Below, piece by piece: positions 8,464-17,531 of a stretch of DNA of 35,279 nucleotides. The first letter of the stretch is position 1, and each line of letters begins with the position of its first letter. The notes beneath the pieces were generated by a model. That model was not told where the DNA came from, ran no database searches, and saw nothing but the letters and a program-made list of their open reading frames with translations. Origin of the DNA: Zoogloea sp. (GTDB taxonomy: Bacteria; Pseudomonadota; Gammaproteobacteria; Burkholderiales; Rhodocyclaceae); the NCBI GenBank assembly GCA_023150125.1, contig JAKLLM010000004.1, positions 1-35,279 on the forward strand, read 5' to 3'. The translations under genes and the position numbers were made by a program.

Positions 8464-8623
8464 CGGAAGATCTCCAGCAGGATAGTGAAAACGGGTTTTC
8501 AGGCAGACCGAAAGCGTCCGTGAAGCATGTGCATGCCATCCTAACGCAGCGGTACGGCCGCAAGATGACTCGGTGGCCAAAAAAAGCCACGCCTGCTTGC
8601 GCAGCATCGCTCCGGAAAAGAAA

Positions 8624-8657
8624 AATCCCCGCCCGGCAAAGCACCTGGGCAGGGATT
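8624..8657 (-). terminator. Probable rho-independent terminator of efp
   Basis: Minus strand AATCCCTGCCC...GGGCGGGGATTTTTCTTTT. Confidence 0.65.
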
Positions 8658-8683
8658 CTGCGGATTTCCTGCAGCGCGGGGGC

Positions 8684-9244
8684 TTACTTGACCCGGTTGC
8701 GGTACTCGTCGCTGCGGGTGTCGATCTCGATCTTGTCGCCGATTTCCACGAAGGCCGGGACAGACAGCTCGAAACCACTCGGGGCGATGCGGGCGGGCTT
8801 CAGGACCTTGCCGGAAGTGTCGCCCTTGACGGCGGGTTCGGTGTATTCGACTTCACGGACGACGGTGGTGGGCAGCTCCACGGAGATCGCCTTGCCGTTG
8901 TAGAAAACCACTTCGCAGGGCATGCCGTCGACCAGGTACTTGAGCGCGTCGGTCATGTTCTCGGCTTCGACTTCGTACTGCTCGTAGTCGGCGTCCATGA
9001 AAACGTACATCGGATCGGCGAAGTAGGAGTAGGTCACTTCCTTGCGGTCGAGGACGACGATCTCGAACTTGTCGTCAGCCTTGTAAACCGACTCCGACGG
9101 CGCGCCCGTCAGCAGGTTCTTGAGCTTCATCTTGACGACGGCGGCATTGCGACCAGACTTGTTGTACTCGGCCTTCTGCACCACGAGGGCGTCACTGCCC
9201 ACCATGATCACGTTGCCGGAGCGGAGTTCCATTGCGGTTTTCAT
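8684..9244 (-). CDS. efp: Translation elongation factor P
   Basis: [47 protein letters not shown].. ; tip residue Arg in KSGRNA. Confidence 0.96.
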   Translation of the reverse strand: MKTAMELRSGNVIMVGSDALVVQKAEYNKSGRNAAVVKMKLKNLLTGAPSESVYKADDKFEIVVLDRKEVTYSYFADPMYVFMDADYEQYEVEAENMTDALKYLVDGMPCEVVFYNGKAISVELPTTVVREVEYTEPAVKGDTSGKVLKPARIAPSGFELSVPAFVEIGDKIEIDTRSDEYRNRVK

Positions 9245-9302
9245 GCTGTTTCCTGCTGAACGGTTGTTTACGCGGCACGTGCCACGGAGAATACGTAACC
9301 TG

Positions 9303-10481
9303 TCATTCTATCTTAAGTTCGCAAAATTGCACCAGCTTCGAGGCGAGCTCGCCGGCCGCCTCCAGCCGTTCCGCCCAGCGCTCACCGTGCTCCGCCAACG
9401 CAGGCAAGGCGGCCTCGAACGCCGGCCACGCTTCCGCCGCTCCCTGCCCACGGTTCCACGCGTGCCAGAAGTCGGCGAGCGCGCGGCGCGGGCCGCCATC
9501 GAGCCCGGCACCAAAACGCTCCAGAAAAGCGTCCAGCTTCACCATGTGGGCGTCCTCGTCCTGGGGATAGATGTGCCAGACGAAGGGCCTGGCGGCCCAC
9601 TGGGCCCGCACGAAGGAATCCTCCCCTCGCACGAAGTTCAGGTCGCAAGCCCATAGCAACTCGTCGTAGCGGCGCTGTTCGACGAAGGGCAGCACCTGCA
9701 CCGTCAGCGCGCCACGCTGGAACCGGTCGCCCACCGCCAGGCGGCCGGCACCGAGAGCCGGCGCCAGGCTGGCCACCACCCGGCCTTCCGGAACCAGACA
9801 CGTCACCGGGCGCGAGGCGTGGCGCCAGGCCTCGAGCAAACCCGCCAGCCCGGCGTTCTCGTAGGAAAACAGGGATACGCACAGCTCGCCCGGCACAGGT
9901 GGCGGGAGCCCGAGGGCAGAGCGGAACCCATTCACCGGAAACGCGGCACGGCGTGCGGCGTAGCCGGCCTCGCGCAGGACGCCGCCCGTCCGCGGATCGA
10001 AGCCCGGGAAGAAGAAGTGCTCGACGAGCGGCAGCCGGGGGTGGGGCGACGGCAGCGCGTGGCAGTCGGCAACCCAGCCTTCGGCGCTGAGGTACTCAAG
10101 ATTTATCCACACCGGCCTGGGCAAACGACGCGCCATGGCCTCGACGAAGACCTCTGGAAGCCGGCAGGCGAATGCGGCCAGCACCACCTGCCCGGGCTCA
10201 ACTGCCGGGAACGACGCATCCCAGCGCCGCACCTCCACGCCGTCGACCCACTGGGAGGCCTGCCCGGTGTCGAGAGAAGGGATCAGGCGCCCGGCGCTGT
10301 GCAGGTCGTCCACCCACAGACGCACGGAGATCCCGTGCTCCTCCGCCAGTTGCCGCGCAAGACGCCAGCACACGCCGATGTCCCCGAAATTGTCCACAAC
10401 GGAACAGAACAGATCCCAGCACCCCGACTGAGGTGGAACAGGGCACATCGAACGCGAACTCGCCATCAGGATTGGGGACAA
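9303..10481 (-). CDS. earP: EF-P arginine rhamnosyltransferase EarP (true start may be 10448)
   Basis: [37 protein letters not shown].. ; C-term [31 protein letters not shown]; adjacent to efp. Confidence 0.93.
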   Translation of the reverse strand: MSPILMASSRSMCPVPPQSGCWDLFCSVVDNFGDIGVCWRLARQLAEEHGISVRLWVDDLHSAGRLIPSLDTGQASQWVDGVEVRRWDASFPAVEPGQVVLAAFACRLPEVFVEAMARRLPRPVWINLEYLSAEGWVADCHALPSPHPRLPLVEHFFFPGFDPRTGGVLREAGYAARRAAFPVNGFRSALGLPPPVPGELCVSLFSYENAGLAGLLEAWRHASRPVTCLVPEGRVVASLAPALGAGRLAVGDRFQRGALTVQVLPFVEQRRYDELLWACDLNFVRGEDSFVRAQWAARPFVWHIYPQDEDAHMVKLDAFLERFGAGLDGGPRRALADFWHAWNRGQGAAEAWPAFEAALPALAEHGERWAERLEAAGELASKLVQFCELKIE

Positions 10482-10497
10482 ACACGGGAGAAAAGCC

Positions 10498-10706
10498 TGA
10501 GCAGATTGTGCACAAAGCCCTTCGGCAAGGCGAGGCGGAATTTCATCAACAAAAGCCGCACACGTCCTCCGGTTACTTCTCGACAGCTTTTTGGGTTGTT
10601 CAAACCTTTGATAAAAATGAATTTTTAAGTGTTATCCACAGAAACCCGCGGAGCGTAAACGTAAACTTTATTTATATAAAAAAAAACTAGTAACAACCCC
10701 CTGCAA
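10498..10706 (+). repeat. OriC-like arm A: imperfect direct repeat with DnaA boxes and AT-rich stretch
   Basis: TGAGCAGATTGTGCACAAA ... TTGATAAAAATGAATTTTTAAGTGTTATCCACAGAAA ... TTTATTTATATAAAAAAAAAC; perfect TTATCCACA at 10632-10640. Confidence 0.7.
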
Positions 10707-10756
10707 ACCTTGCCCCTGTTTGCTCACCATCACCTGAAGACCTGGAGGCAACTCAG

Positions 10757-11026
10757 ATGCTCTCGATCACCGACCTGCTCGACTTCATCGATCTGGACAG
10801 GGAAACCGTCCAGGTCGTGAACCGGGCCACCCGACTGCCCGAGGAAGAAGCCATCGCGATCGCTTCGGAGCTCCTGCGTACGCACCGCGGCATCTACCTG
10901 CTTCACGAAATGTTCAAGGATCAGATCGCCGAAGCCGTCTCCGCGTGCGAAGTCGTCCAGGAACGCAGCCTGCGCAAGGCCTATGCCTACTTCGCGCGGA
11001 AGTACCCGATTCCCCACATGCTTTGA
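10757..11026 (+). CDS. Conserved-looking 89-aa hypothetical protein between the two oriC-like arms
   Basis: MLSITDLLDFIDLDRETVQVVNRATRLPEEEAIAIASELLRTHRGIYLLHEMFKDQIAEAV..; good upstream purine stretch (CTGGAGG). Confidence 0.75.
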   Translation: MLSITDLLDFIDLDRETVQVVNRATRLPEEEAIAIASELLRTHRGIYLLHEMFKDQIAEAVSACEVVQERSLRKAYAYFARKYPIPHML

Positions 11027-11267
11027 GCGGACTGTGCACAAAAGGTCGGATTGTTCTGGCACAAAATGTGGACAAGCGGCTCTCTGGCAGGAAACGAAAA
11101 TTTCATCCCCAAATTGTCCCGTGTCTGACGAGGCTTCTGTCCAGAGTGTTTTACAGATTTCAAGATCATGATTTAAAAGATTTTTATTTAGTTATCCACA
11201 GAAAGGTCCGAAGCATAGTTAACGTTGTCTTATATATATAAAGAAAAACAAGAACAACAAACCACAG
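11024..11267 (+). repeat. OriC-like arm B: imperfect direct repeat with DnaA boxes and AT-rich stretch
   Basis: TGAGCGGACTGTGCACAAA ... TGTGGACAA ... ATGATTTAAAAGATTTTTATTTAGTTATCCACAGAAA ... CTTATATATATAAAGAAAAAC; perfect TTATCCACA at 11192-11200. Confidence 0.7.
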
Positions 11268-11291
11268 CCAGGCAAGCAGCACACTGCCTGG
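11268..11291. repeat. Short perfect inverted repeat beside arm B
   Basis: CCAGGCA-AGCAGCACAC-TGCCTGG. Confidence 0.4.
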
Positions 11292-11400
11292 CGGGGGCTG
11301 TCGGCCTGTTTTGCAGGAATCTCGTGAAATCTGGCTCCGGAAGAGCTGACGGCAGGCTGCAAGAACCGATACACTGTGCCGCTGACCTCCGGAGCAAGCC

Positions 11401-11874
11401 TTGTATTTCGAACATATCGTCGAGATCAACGACCCTACGAACCCCCTTGCCGCCATCCTGAGTCCGGAACAGGTCTGGGCCGGGCTGATGTTCCGGGTAC
11501 ACGAGCCCGTGGCCTTCCTCCCTGGTCTCGACCGCTGTGTGGTCAGGCAGGAATCGCCAGGTCGGGTGACGCGGGAGCTGCATTTCGGCTCCGCCTGCAT
11601 CCTCGACACCGTGACCTTCAAACCACAGGAATGGGTGTGTTTCGAGTCCGCGGCAACGGCAGAGCACGCGGGCGGTCGCCTCACCATTCGGCTCGAACAG
11701 CCCGACGATGAACAGCTGTGCCTGCGCTTTACCTACGAGACCACGCTGTCTGAAGGTCTTGAAGAGGGGGAAAGCATCCAGGTTTCGGAGTTCGTCAAAT
11801 CGGCATACCGTGCCTCGGACGTGGATACGGTGCGGGTCATCCGCATGATCGCCACCACTGGGCGGCCGCACTAG
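11401..11874 (+). CDS. DUF1857/SRPBCC-like protein (TTG start)
   Basis: [46 protein letters not shown]..; no closer ATG. Confidence 0.7.
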   Translation: MYFEHIVEINDPTNPLAAILSPEQVWAGLMFRVHEPVAFLPGLDRCVVRQESPGRVTRELHFGSACILDTVTFKPQEWVCFESAATAEHAGGRLTIRLEQPDDEQLCLRFTYETTLSEGLEEGESIQVSEFVKSAYRASDVDTVRVIRMIATTGRPH

Positions 11875-11915
11875 CGCGCCTGTTCCAGGGATCCAACAGA
11901 CAATCAGGAGAACCC

Positions 11916-13049
11916 ATGAGCATCGACAGACCCGAGATCCGATCCTTCCAGCCGCCTGTGCGAACCCTGATGGGGCCCGGGCCTTCCGATGTGCCTCCGC
12001 GGGTTCTGTCGGCGCTGGCCCGGCCGACCGTCGGCCACCTGGATCCGGCCTTCGTCGGGATGATGGATGAGCTCAAGACCCTTCTCCGCTACGCCTTCCA
12101 GACCCGCAACGAGCTGACCTTTCCGGTTTCTGGCCCCGGTTCCCTGGGCATGGAGACCTGCTTCGTCAATCTGGTGAGCCCGGGCGACAAGGTCATCGTC
12201 TGCGTGAATGGCGTCTTCGGCGGCCGCATGGCCGAGAACGTCCGGCGCCTCGGGGGCGTGGCGGTGGTCGTGGAGGATCCGTGGGGCGCGCCGGTGGACC
12301 CGGCCAAGGTCGAAGAGGCGTTTGCCGCAAACCCCGACGCGGCCCTGCTGGCCTTCGTGCACGCCGAAACCTCCACCGGCGCCCTCTCCGATGCGGCTGC
12401 GCTGGCGGCGATCGCCCGGCGCCACGGCGCGCTGACGATCATGGATTGCGTGACTTCCCTTGGCGGTGTGCCGGTCCTGCTCGACGAGTGGGGCATCGAC
12501 GCAGCCTACTCGGGCAGCCAGAAGTGCCTGTCGTGCACCCCGGGCCTGTCGCCGGTGAGCTTTTCGGAGGCCGCAGTGGCGCGCATCAAGGGCCGCAAGA
12601 ACGCCTGCCCGAGCTGGTTCCAGGATCTCGGCCTGGTGCTGGGCTACTGGAGCGGTGCGAAGCGCACCTATCACCACACGGCACCGGTGAATCCGCTGTA
12701 CGGCCTCCACGAATCCCTGGTGATCCTTGCCGAGGAAGGCCTGGAAACCGCCTGGGCGCGCCACCGCGACAACCACCTGCGCCTGCGCGCCGGCCTGGAA
12801 GCCCTCGGCATGCGCTTCGTGGTGAGCGAGGAAGCCCGCCTGCCGCAGCTGAATTCGGTATGGGTGCCCGAAGGCGTCGATGAAGCGGCAGCGCGGACGC
12901 GTCTGCTGCAGGAGTTCGGCCTGGAGATCGGCGCTGGCCTGGGGGCCTTGGCCGGCAAGGTGTGGCGGATCGGCCTGATGGGGCATTCGAGCCGCCCGGC
13001 CAACGTGGCCTTGTGCCTGGCAGCCCTCGAAACGGTGATCAAGGGCTGA
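11916..13049 (+). CDS. Alanine/serine-glyoxylate aminotransferase family PLP enzyme
   Basis: [54 protein letters not shown]-lysine region; RIGLMGHSS. Confidence 0.9.
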   Translation: MSIDRPEIRSFQPPVRTLMGPGPSDVPPRVLSALARPTVGHLDPAFVGMMDELKTLLRYAFQTRNELTFPVSGPGSLGMETCFVNLVSPGDKVIVCVNGVFGGRMAENVRRLGGVAVVVEDPWGAPVDPAKVEEAFAANPDAALLAFVHAETSTGALSDAAALAAIARRHGALTIMDCVTSLGGVPVLLDEWGIDAAYSGSQKCLSCTPGLSPVSFSEAAVARIKGRKNACPSWFQDLGLVLGYWSGAKRTYHHTAPVNPLYGLHESLVILAEEGLETAWARHRDNHLRLRAGLEALGMRFVVSEEARLPQLNSVWVPEGVDEAAARTRLLQEFGLEIGAGLGALAGKVWRIGLMGHSSRPANVALCLAALETVIKG

Positions 13050-13156
13050 GCCACATCATCGGTGGTGCCTGCGCCGGGCTCCTTGAAGGGCTGCCCGGCC
13101 GTTCTGGCTGGTAGAGCCAGGCGAGCCGGCGTGGGGGGCCGATTGCCGGCCGTTCG

Positions 13157-13405
13157 TCAGCGGGTCGCGGCGTCGATTTCCTTCTGACGCTGGGCGGCCT
13201 GTTGCTGGGTGTCGGCGATCTGCTGTTCGAGTTTTTCCTTCGTCGCCCGGGCGCTCTCGGCCTCGCTGGCCTTGAGTTTGGCGGCCGTGACGGCTGCGCT
13301 TCCGCTGTCACCCAGGCCACAGGCCGACAGGGGGAGCGACAAGGAGAGGGCGAACAGCAGGCTGACCGGCTGGGCGGAAAGGCAATGGAGGCGCTGGCGT
13401 TTCAT
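13157..13405 (-). CDS. Small putative lipoprotein with coiled-coil region
   Basis: MKRQRLHCLSAQPVSLLFALSLSLPLSACGLGDSGS lipobox; EKLEQQIADTQQQAAQRQKEID. Confidence 0.7.
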   Translation of the reverse strand: MKRQRLHCLSAQPVSLLFALSLSLPLSACGLGDSGSAAVTAAKLKASEAESARATKEKLEQQIADTQQQAAQRQKEIDAATR

Positions 13406-13567
13406 GGTGTTCTCCGTAGGTCTGGTGAACGGGGTTGAGCCGCCCCCTGCGTGAACGCAAGTCGCGGCTGGCCTGCTGCAACCATAGCGCTTTTGATGCC
13501 TTTCGTCATGCCCCCGCGCGGCACGGATGCCGCTGCAGGGGGCCGGCAACGCGGCTCGACAGGCGCC

Positions 13568-13840
13568 TTACTTTTTGGCGCCTTCAGCGCCGCTGACGGT
13601 GAGCTCGCCCTTCAGCTTGGTGATGCTCTTTTCGCCGAAACCCTTGACGTTCTTCAGGTCTTCGACGCTTTTGAAGGGGCCGTTCTTGCTGCGGTAATCG
13701 ATGATCGCCTTGGCCTTGGACGGGCCGATGCCCTTGATGCCGTCGAGGTCACTGGCTGTGGCCGTGTTGAGGTTGACGGCGGCAAGTGCCATGTTGATGC
13801 CGAAGATACCAAGGGCGAGGAAGGACAGGATGGTCTTCAT
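13568..13840 (-). CDS. ComEA-like helix-hairpin-helix secreted protein
   Basis: Signal peptide then VNLNTATASDLDGIKGIGPSKAKAIIDYRSKNGPFKSVEDLKNVKGFGEKSITKLK. Confidence 0.9.
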   Translation of the reverse strand: MKTILSFLALGIFGINMALAAVNLNTATASDLDGIKGIGPSKAKAIIDYRSKNGPFKSVEDLKNVKGFGEKSITKLKGELTVSGAEGAKK

Positions 13841-13990
13841 GGTGTGGGCTCCGCTGGTTGAGTGACGCTGTCATTGTAGTGTATATTTATACATAAATGA
13901 CAAGAGGGTCGGCAACATTTCGAGAGATTTTTTTTGCGACCAAACGGAGTGCCCGGCGTTAAATGGGCAATATCCGCCCCGGAGTGCGTC

Positions 13991-14566
13991 ATGAAACGCC
14001 TGCTTGCCGTCCTGTTTGCGACCACCTCTCTTGCGGGCTGCGTGGTGGCCCCGGTCGACCCGGGCCCTTATCCGATGCCGGACGGCCGCTATCCGGCGCA
14101 GTATCCTCCCGCCTATCCGGCGCCCTACCCGGGCTACGGCTACCCGGCGACGGGCACGGTGATCATCCAGCGGAGCTACACGCCGCCGCCGGTCATCATC
14201 CAGCGCTCGCCGCCTCCCGTGATCATCCAGCGTCCTCCTCCGCCACCACGGCACGGGTTCGAGCCCGGCCACGAGCGCTGGCGAGAGCGCCAGCCCGACC
14301 GCCGTCCGGACCGGGGCTTCGAGCGCGGGCCGTCCTTCGGGCCAGGGCAGGGGAATGGGCCGCAGATGGCGCCGGGCTTCACGCCGCCACCGCGCCCGCA
14401 GGCTCCGATGGGGCCGGGTGGCGGGATGCCGCCCAACCGCGGCCCGGACGCCCGGCCCGACAATCGTGGCCCGGATCGCGGGCCAGGCCGGGAGCCCCAG
14501 CGGGGCCCGGACAAGGGGCATGGTTTCGGCGGTGGCCACGGCCCGTCGGGCGAGATGCGGCGCTGA
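13991..14566 (+). CDS. Pro/Gly/Arg-rich putative lipoprotein
   Basis: MKRLLAVLFATTSLAGCVVAPVDP lipobox; tandem (PP)PVIIQR units and GPD/RGPD-rich tail. Confidence 0.75.
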   Translation: MKRLLAVLFATTSLAGCVVAPVDPGPYPMPDGRYPAQYPPAYPAPYPGYGYPATGTVIIQRSYTPPPVIIQRSPPPVIIQRPPPPPRHGFEPGHERWRERQPDRRPDRGFERGPSFGPGQGNGPQMAPGFTPPPRPQAPMGPGGGMPPNRGPDARPDNRGPDRGPGREPQRGPDKGHGFGGGHGPSGEMRR

Positions 14567-14664
14567 AGCGCTGCCGAGGCGATCAAGGCCGGGATAAATA
14601 TCGGCGGACTGGGTAGTATTCGGGCGGGCGGCGCACTTCCGGCGTCGCCCGCTTCCGTCAGCCG

Positions 14665-16473
14665 GTGCTCTCCATGTCCAGCCACGCCTCCTTTGCCACC
14701 CACGAACACCGGCTGAGTCTGGCCGAGATTCTCGATGTGCTGGTTGCCGACGGCCTGGTGGCGCGGGCCGACGCCGATGCCTTGTTGCTGGCCCAGCGCC
14801 ACAGGGCCGGCGAAGCCCATCCGCTGGCCGTCATCGCCGGCCAGAAGTGGCATGCGCTGCAGCAGCCCCATCGCCTGCTGGGGCTCGAGGAGCTGACCGA
14901 GTGGCTGGCGGGCAAGGTCGAGCTGGATTACCTGCGCATCGACCCGCTCAAGATCGACTTCGCGGCGGTGACCGGGGTGATGTCGTCGGCCTATGCCACG
15001 CGTTTCGGAGTGCTGCCGATCCAGGTGGGCCTGCGCGAGGTGGTGGTGGCGACGACCCAGCCCTTCCTGCGCGAATGGGAAAAGGAAGTCGCCGGCATCC
15101 TGAAGAAGGAAATCCGCCGCGTGGTGGCCAGCCCGGCCGACGTGGCGCGCTACCTGGTCGAGTTCTACAACCTGGCCCGCTCGGTCAAGAAGGCGGCCCA
15201 GACGAGCGGCGCCCACGGCATCGGCGCGACCTCCTTCGAGCAGCTGGTTGACCTGGGCCAGGGCAACCGCCAGTTCGATGCCAACGACCGGCACATCGTC
15301 AACATCGTCGACTGGCTGTGGCAGTACGCCTTCGAGCAGCGCGCCAGCGACATCCACATCGAGCCGCGGCGCGACATGGGGCTGGTGCGCTTCCGCATCG
15401 ACGGGGTGCTGCACCAGGTGTACCAGATGCCGATGAGCGTGCTCACGGCGATGACCAGCCGCATCAAGATCCTCGGCCGGATGGACGTGGTCGAGAAGCG
15501 CCGCCCCCAGGACGGCCGCATCAAGACCCGCGTGGCCAGCGGCAAGGAGGTCGAGCTGCGCCTGTCCACGCTGCCCACCGCCTTCGGCGAGAAGCTGGTG
15601 ATGCGCATCTTCGACCCCGAGGTGCTGGTGCGCAACATGGCCGAGCTGGGTTTTTCGGAGCAGGACGAGGCGCGTTGGCATTCGATCGCCGGGCGGCCCA
15701 ACGGCATCATCCTGGTCACCGGGCCGACCGGTTCGGGCAAGACCACCACGCTGTATTCGACCCTCAAGCAGCTCGCCACCCCCGAGGTGAACGTGTGCAC
15801 CATCGAAGACCCGATCGAGATGGTCGAGCCGGCCTTCAACCAGATGCAGGTGCACCAGGCCATCGACCTGGGCTTCGCCGAGGGCGTGCGGGCGCTGATG
15901 CGGCAGGACCCGGACATCATCATGGTGGGCGAGATCCGCGACCTGCAGACCGCCGAGATGGCGATCCAGGCGGCGCTCACCGGGCACCTGGTGCTGTCCA
16001 CGCTGCACACCAACGATGCGCCGGCGGCGCTCACCCGGATGCTCGACCTGGGCGTGCCGGCCTACCTTCTCAATGCCACCGTGCTCGGCATCATGGCCCA
16101 GCGGCTGGTGCGCATCCTGTGCCCGCACTGCAAGGAAGCCCACCCGCCGACCCCCGACGAGGAGGCGATCTGGGACCACCTCGTCACCCCCTGGAAGGCG
16201 CCGCGGCCCAAGCTCTTCCACCGCCCGGTGGGTTGCATCGAATGCCGCATGACCGGCTACATGGGGCGGATCGGGCTGTACGAGATCCTGCTGATGTCGC
16301 CGGAGCTCAAGAAAGCGATCGGCGGCGAGATCGACCTGGCCCGGGTGCGCGAACAGGCCATCCGCGAGGGCATGAAGCCGCTGCGCCTGTCGGGGGCGCT
16401 CAAGGTGGCCGCCGGCATCACGACCCTGGCCGAGGTGGTCAAGGTCGCCCCGCCCGCCGAGGCGGCCGACTAG
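14665..16473 (+). CDS. GspE/PilB/PulE-family secretion-type ATPase
   Basis: ASDIHIEPR, GPTGSGKTTTLYSTL Walker A, QDPDIIMVGEIRD Walker B, CPHCKEAHPP..CIECRMTGYMGRIGLYEI zinc region. Confidence 0.92.
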   Translation: MLSMSSHASFATHEHRLSLAEILDVLVADGLVARADADALLLAQRHRAGEAHPLAVIAGQKWHALQQPHRLLGLEELTEWLAGKVELDYLRIDPLKIDFAAVTGVMSSAYATRFGVLPIQVGLREVVVATTQPFLREWEKEVAGILKKEIRRVVASPADVARYLVEFYNLARSVKKAAQTSGAHGIGATSFEQLVDLGQGNRQFDANDRHIVNIVDWLWQYAFEQRASDIHIEPRRDMGLVRFRIDGVLHQVYQMPMSVLTAMTSRIKILGRMDVVEKRRPQDGRIKTRVASGKEVELRLSTLPTAFGEKLVMRIFDPEVLVRNMAELGFSEQDEARWHSIAGRPNGIILVTGPTGSGKTTTLYSTLKQLATPEVNVCTIEDPIEMVEPAFNQMQVHQAIDLGFAEGVRALMRQDPDIIMVGEIRDLQTAEMAIQAALTGHLVLSTLHTNDAPAALTRMLDLGVPAYLLNATVLGIMAQRLVRILCPHCKEAHPPTPDEEAIWDHLVTPWKAPRPKLFHRPVGCIECRMTGYMGRIGLYEILLMSPELKKAIGGEIDLARVREQAIREGMKPLRLSGALKVAAGITTLAEVVKVAPPAEAAD

Positions 16474-16574
16474 CGCCGGAAAGGCCGGGGATGAGGGCTA
16501 ATGCGGACAGCGCCCGGGCGGCGCTTCGGCTATCCTGCAGCCTCCTGCTGAGCGCAAGCCCCTGATTTTCTTCG

Positions 16575-17510
16575 ATGTCGTCCTTTCTCCACCAGCTTTC
16601 CCTGGCTGCACCGCTGTTCGCGCTGGTTTTTGTCGGCTACGGGCTGATGCGTTTCTCCGGCTGGCCGACCACCATGTCGGACAACCTGTCGCGCTTCGTC
16701 TTCTCGGTGGCGATGCCGGCGATGCTGTTCCGCATGATGAGCGACCTGTCGCGGCTGCCGCCGGTGGATGCACGCCTGTTGGCGGCCTTTTTCGGCAGCT
16801 GCCTGATCGTCTTCGTGCTCGGCCGCCTGGTGGCCTGGAGGTTTTTCGGGCTCGACGGGGCCGGGCAGTCGCTGTTCGGGCTGGGCGGGGTGTTCTCCAA
16901 CAACGTGCTGCTGGGCATCCCGCTCGCCAAGGTGGCGCTGGGCGAGGCGGCGCTGCCGTCGGTGGCGCTGGTGCTGGTGTTCAACTCGCTCACCCTGTGG
17001 ACCCTGGTCACCGTGTCGGTGGAATGGGCGCGGCACGGCAGCTTCACCGCCCACGGTTTCGTCAAGACGGTGAAGGCGGTGCTGACGACGCCGATTGTCG
17101 CGAGCATTTTGTCCGGCACCCTGTTCGGCCTCACCGGCCTGCCGGTGCCCGAGCTCATCGACCAGCCGCTGGCGATGGTGGCCACCGCTGCCGCGCCGCT
17201 GGCGATGATCGTGCTCGGCATGGGCCTCGCCGAATACGGCATCCGCGAAGGCTGGCAGATCAGTGTGGCGATCACCGCGGTGAAGCTGCTGGTGCAGCCG
17301 CTGGTGGTGTGGCTGCTGGCCCGGCTGCTCGGCCTGCCGCCCCTCGAGACGCAGGTGGTGGTGCTGCTCGCCTCGCTCGCGGTGGGGGCCAACGTGTATC
17401 TGATGGCGCGCCACTTCAAGGTGCTCGAAGGCCCGGTGGCGGGCAGCCTGATCCTGTCCACCATGCTGTCGGCGCTCACCACGCCGCTCATCGTCAGCCT
17501 GATGGGCTGA
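16575..17510 (+). CDS. AEC-family auxin-efflux-like transporter
   Basis: About 10 TM helices; FVGYGLMRFSGWP, FSNNVLLGIPL, SILSGTLFGLTGLPVPELIDQPLAMV. Confidence 0.85.
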   Translation: MSSFLHQLSLAAPLFALVFVGYGLMRFSGWPTTMSDNLSRFVFSVAMPAMLFRMMSDLSRLPPVDARLLAAFFGSCLIVFVLGRLVAWRFFGLDGAGQSLFGLGGVFSNNVLLGIPLAKVALGEAALPSVALVLVFNSLTLWTLVTVSVEWARHGSFTAHGFVKTVKAVLTTPIVASILSGTLFGLTGLPVPELIDQPLAMVATAAAPLAMIVLGMGLAEYGIREGWQISVAITAVKLLVQPLVVWLLARLLGLPPLETQVVVLLASLAVGANVYLMARHFKVLEGPVAGSLILSTMLSALTTPLIVSLMG

Positions 17511-17531
17511 CGGCGCCGCAGCGAACCCGCG

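Noticed and set aside
14176-16221. 681-aa minus-strand ORF
   Set aside because: His/Arg/Gln-rich antisense of the GspE/PilB-like gene and the Pro-rich lipoprotein; no domain signal.
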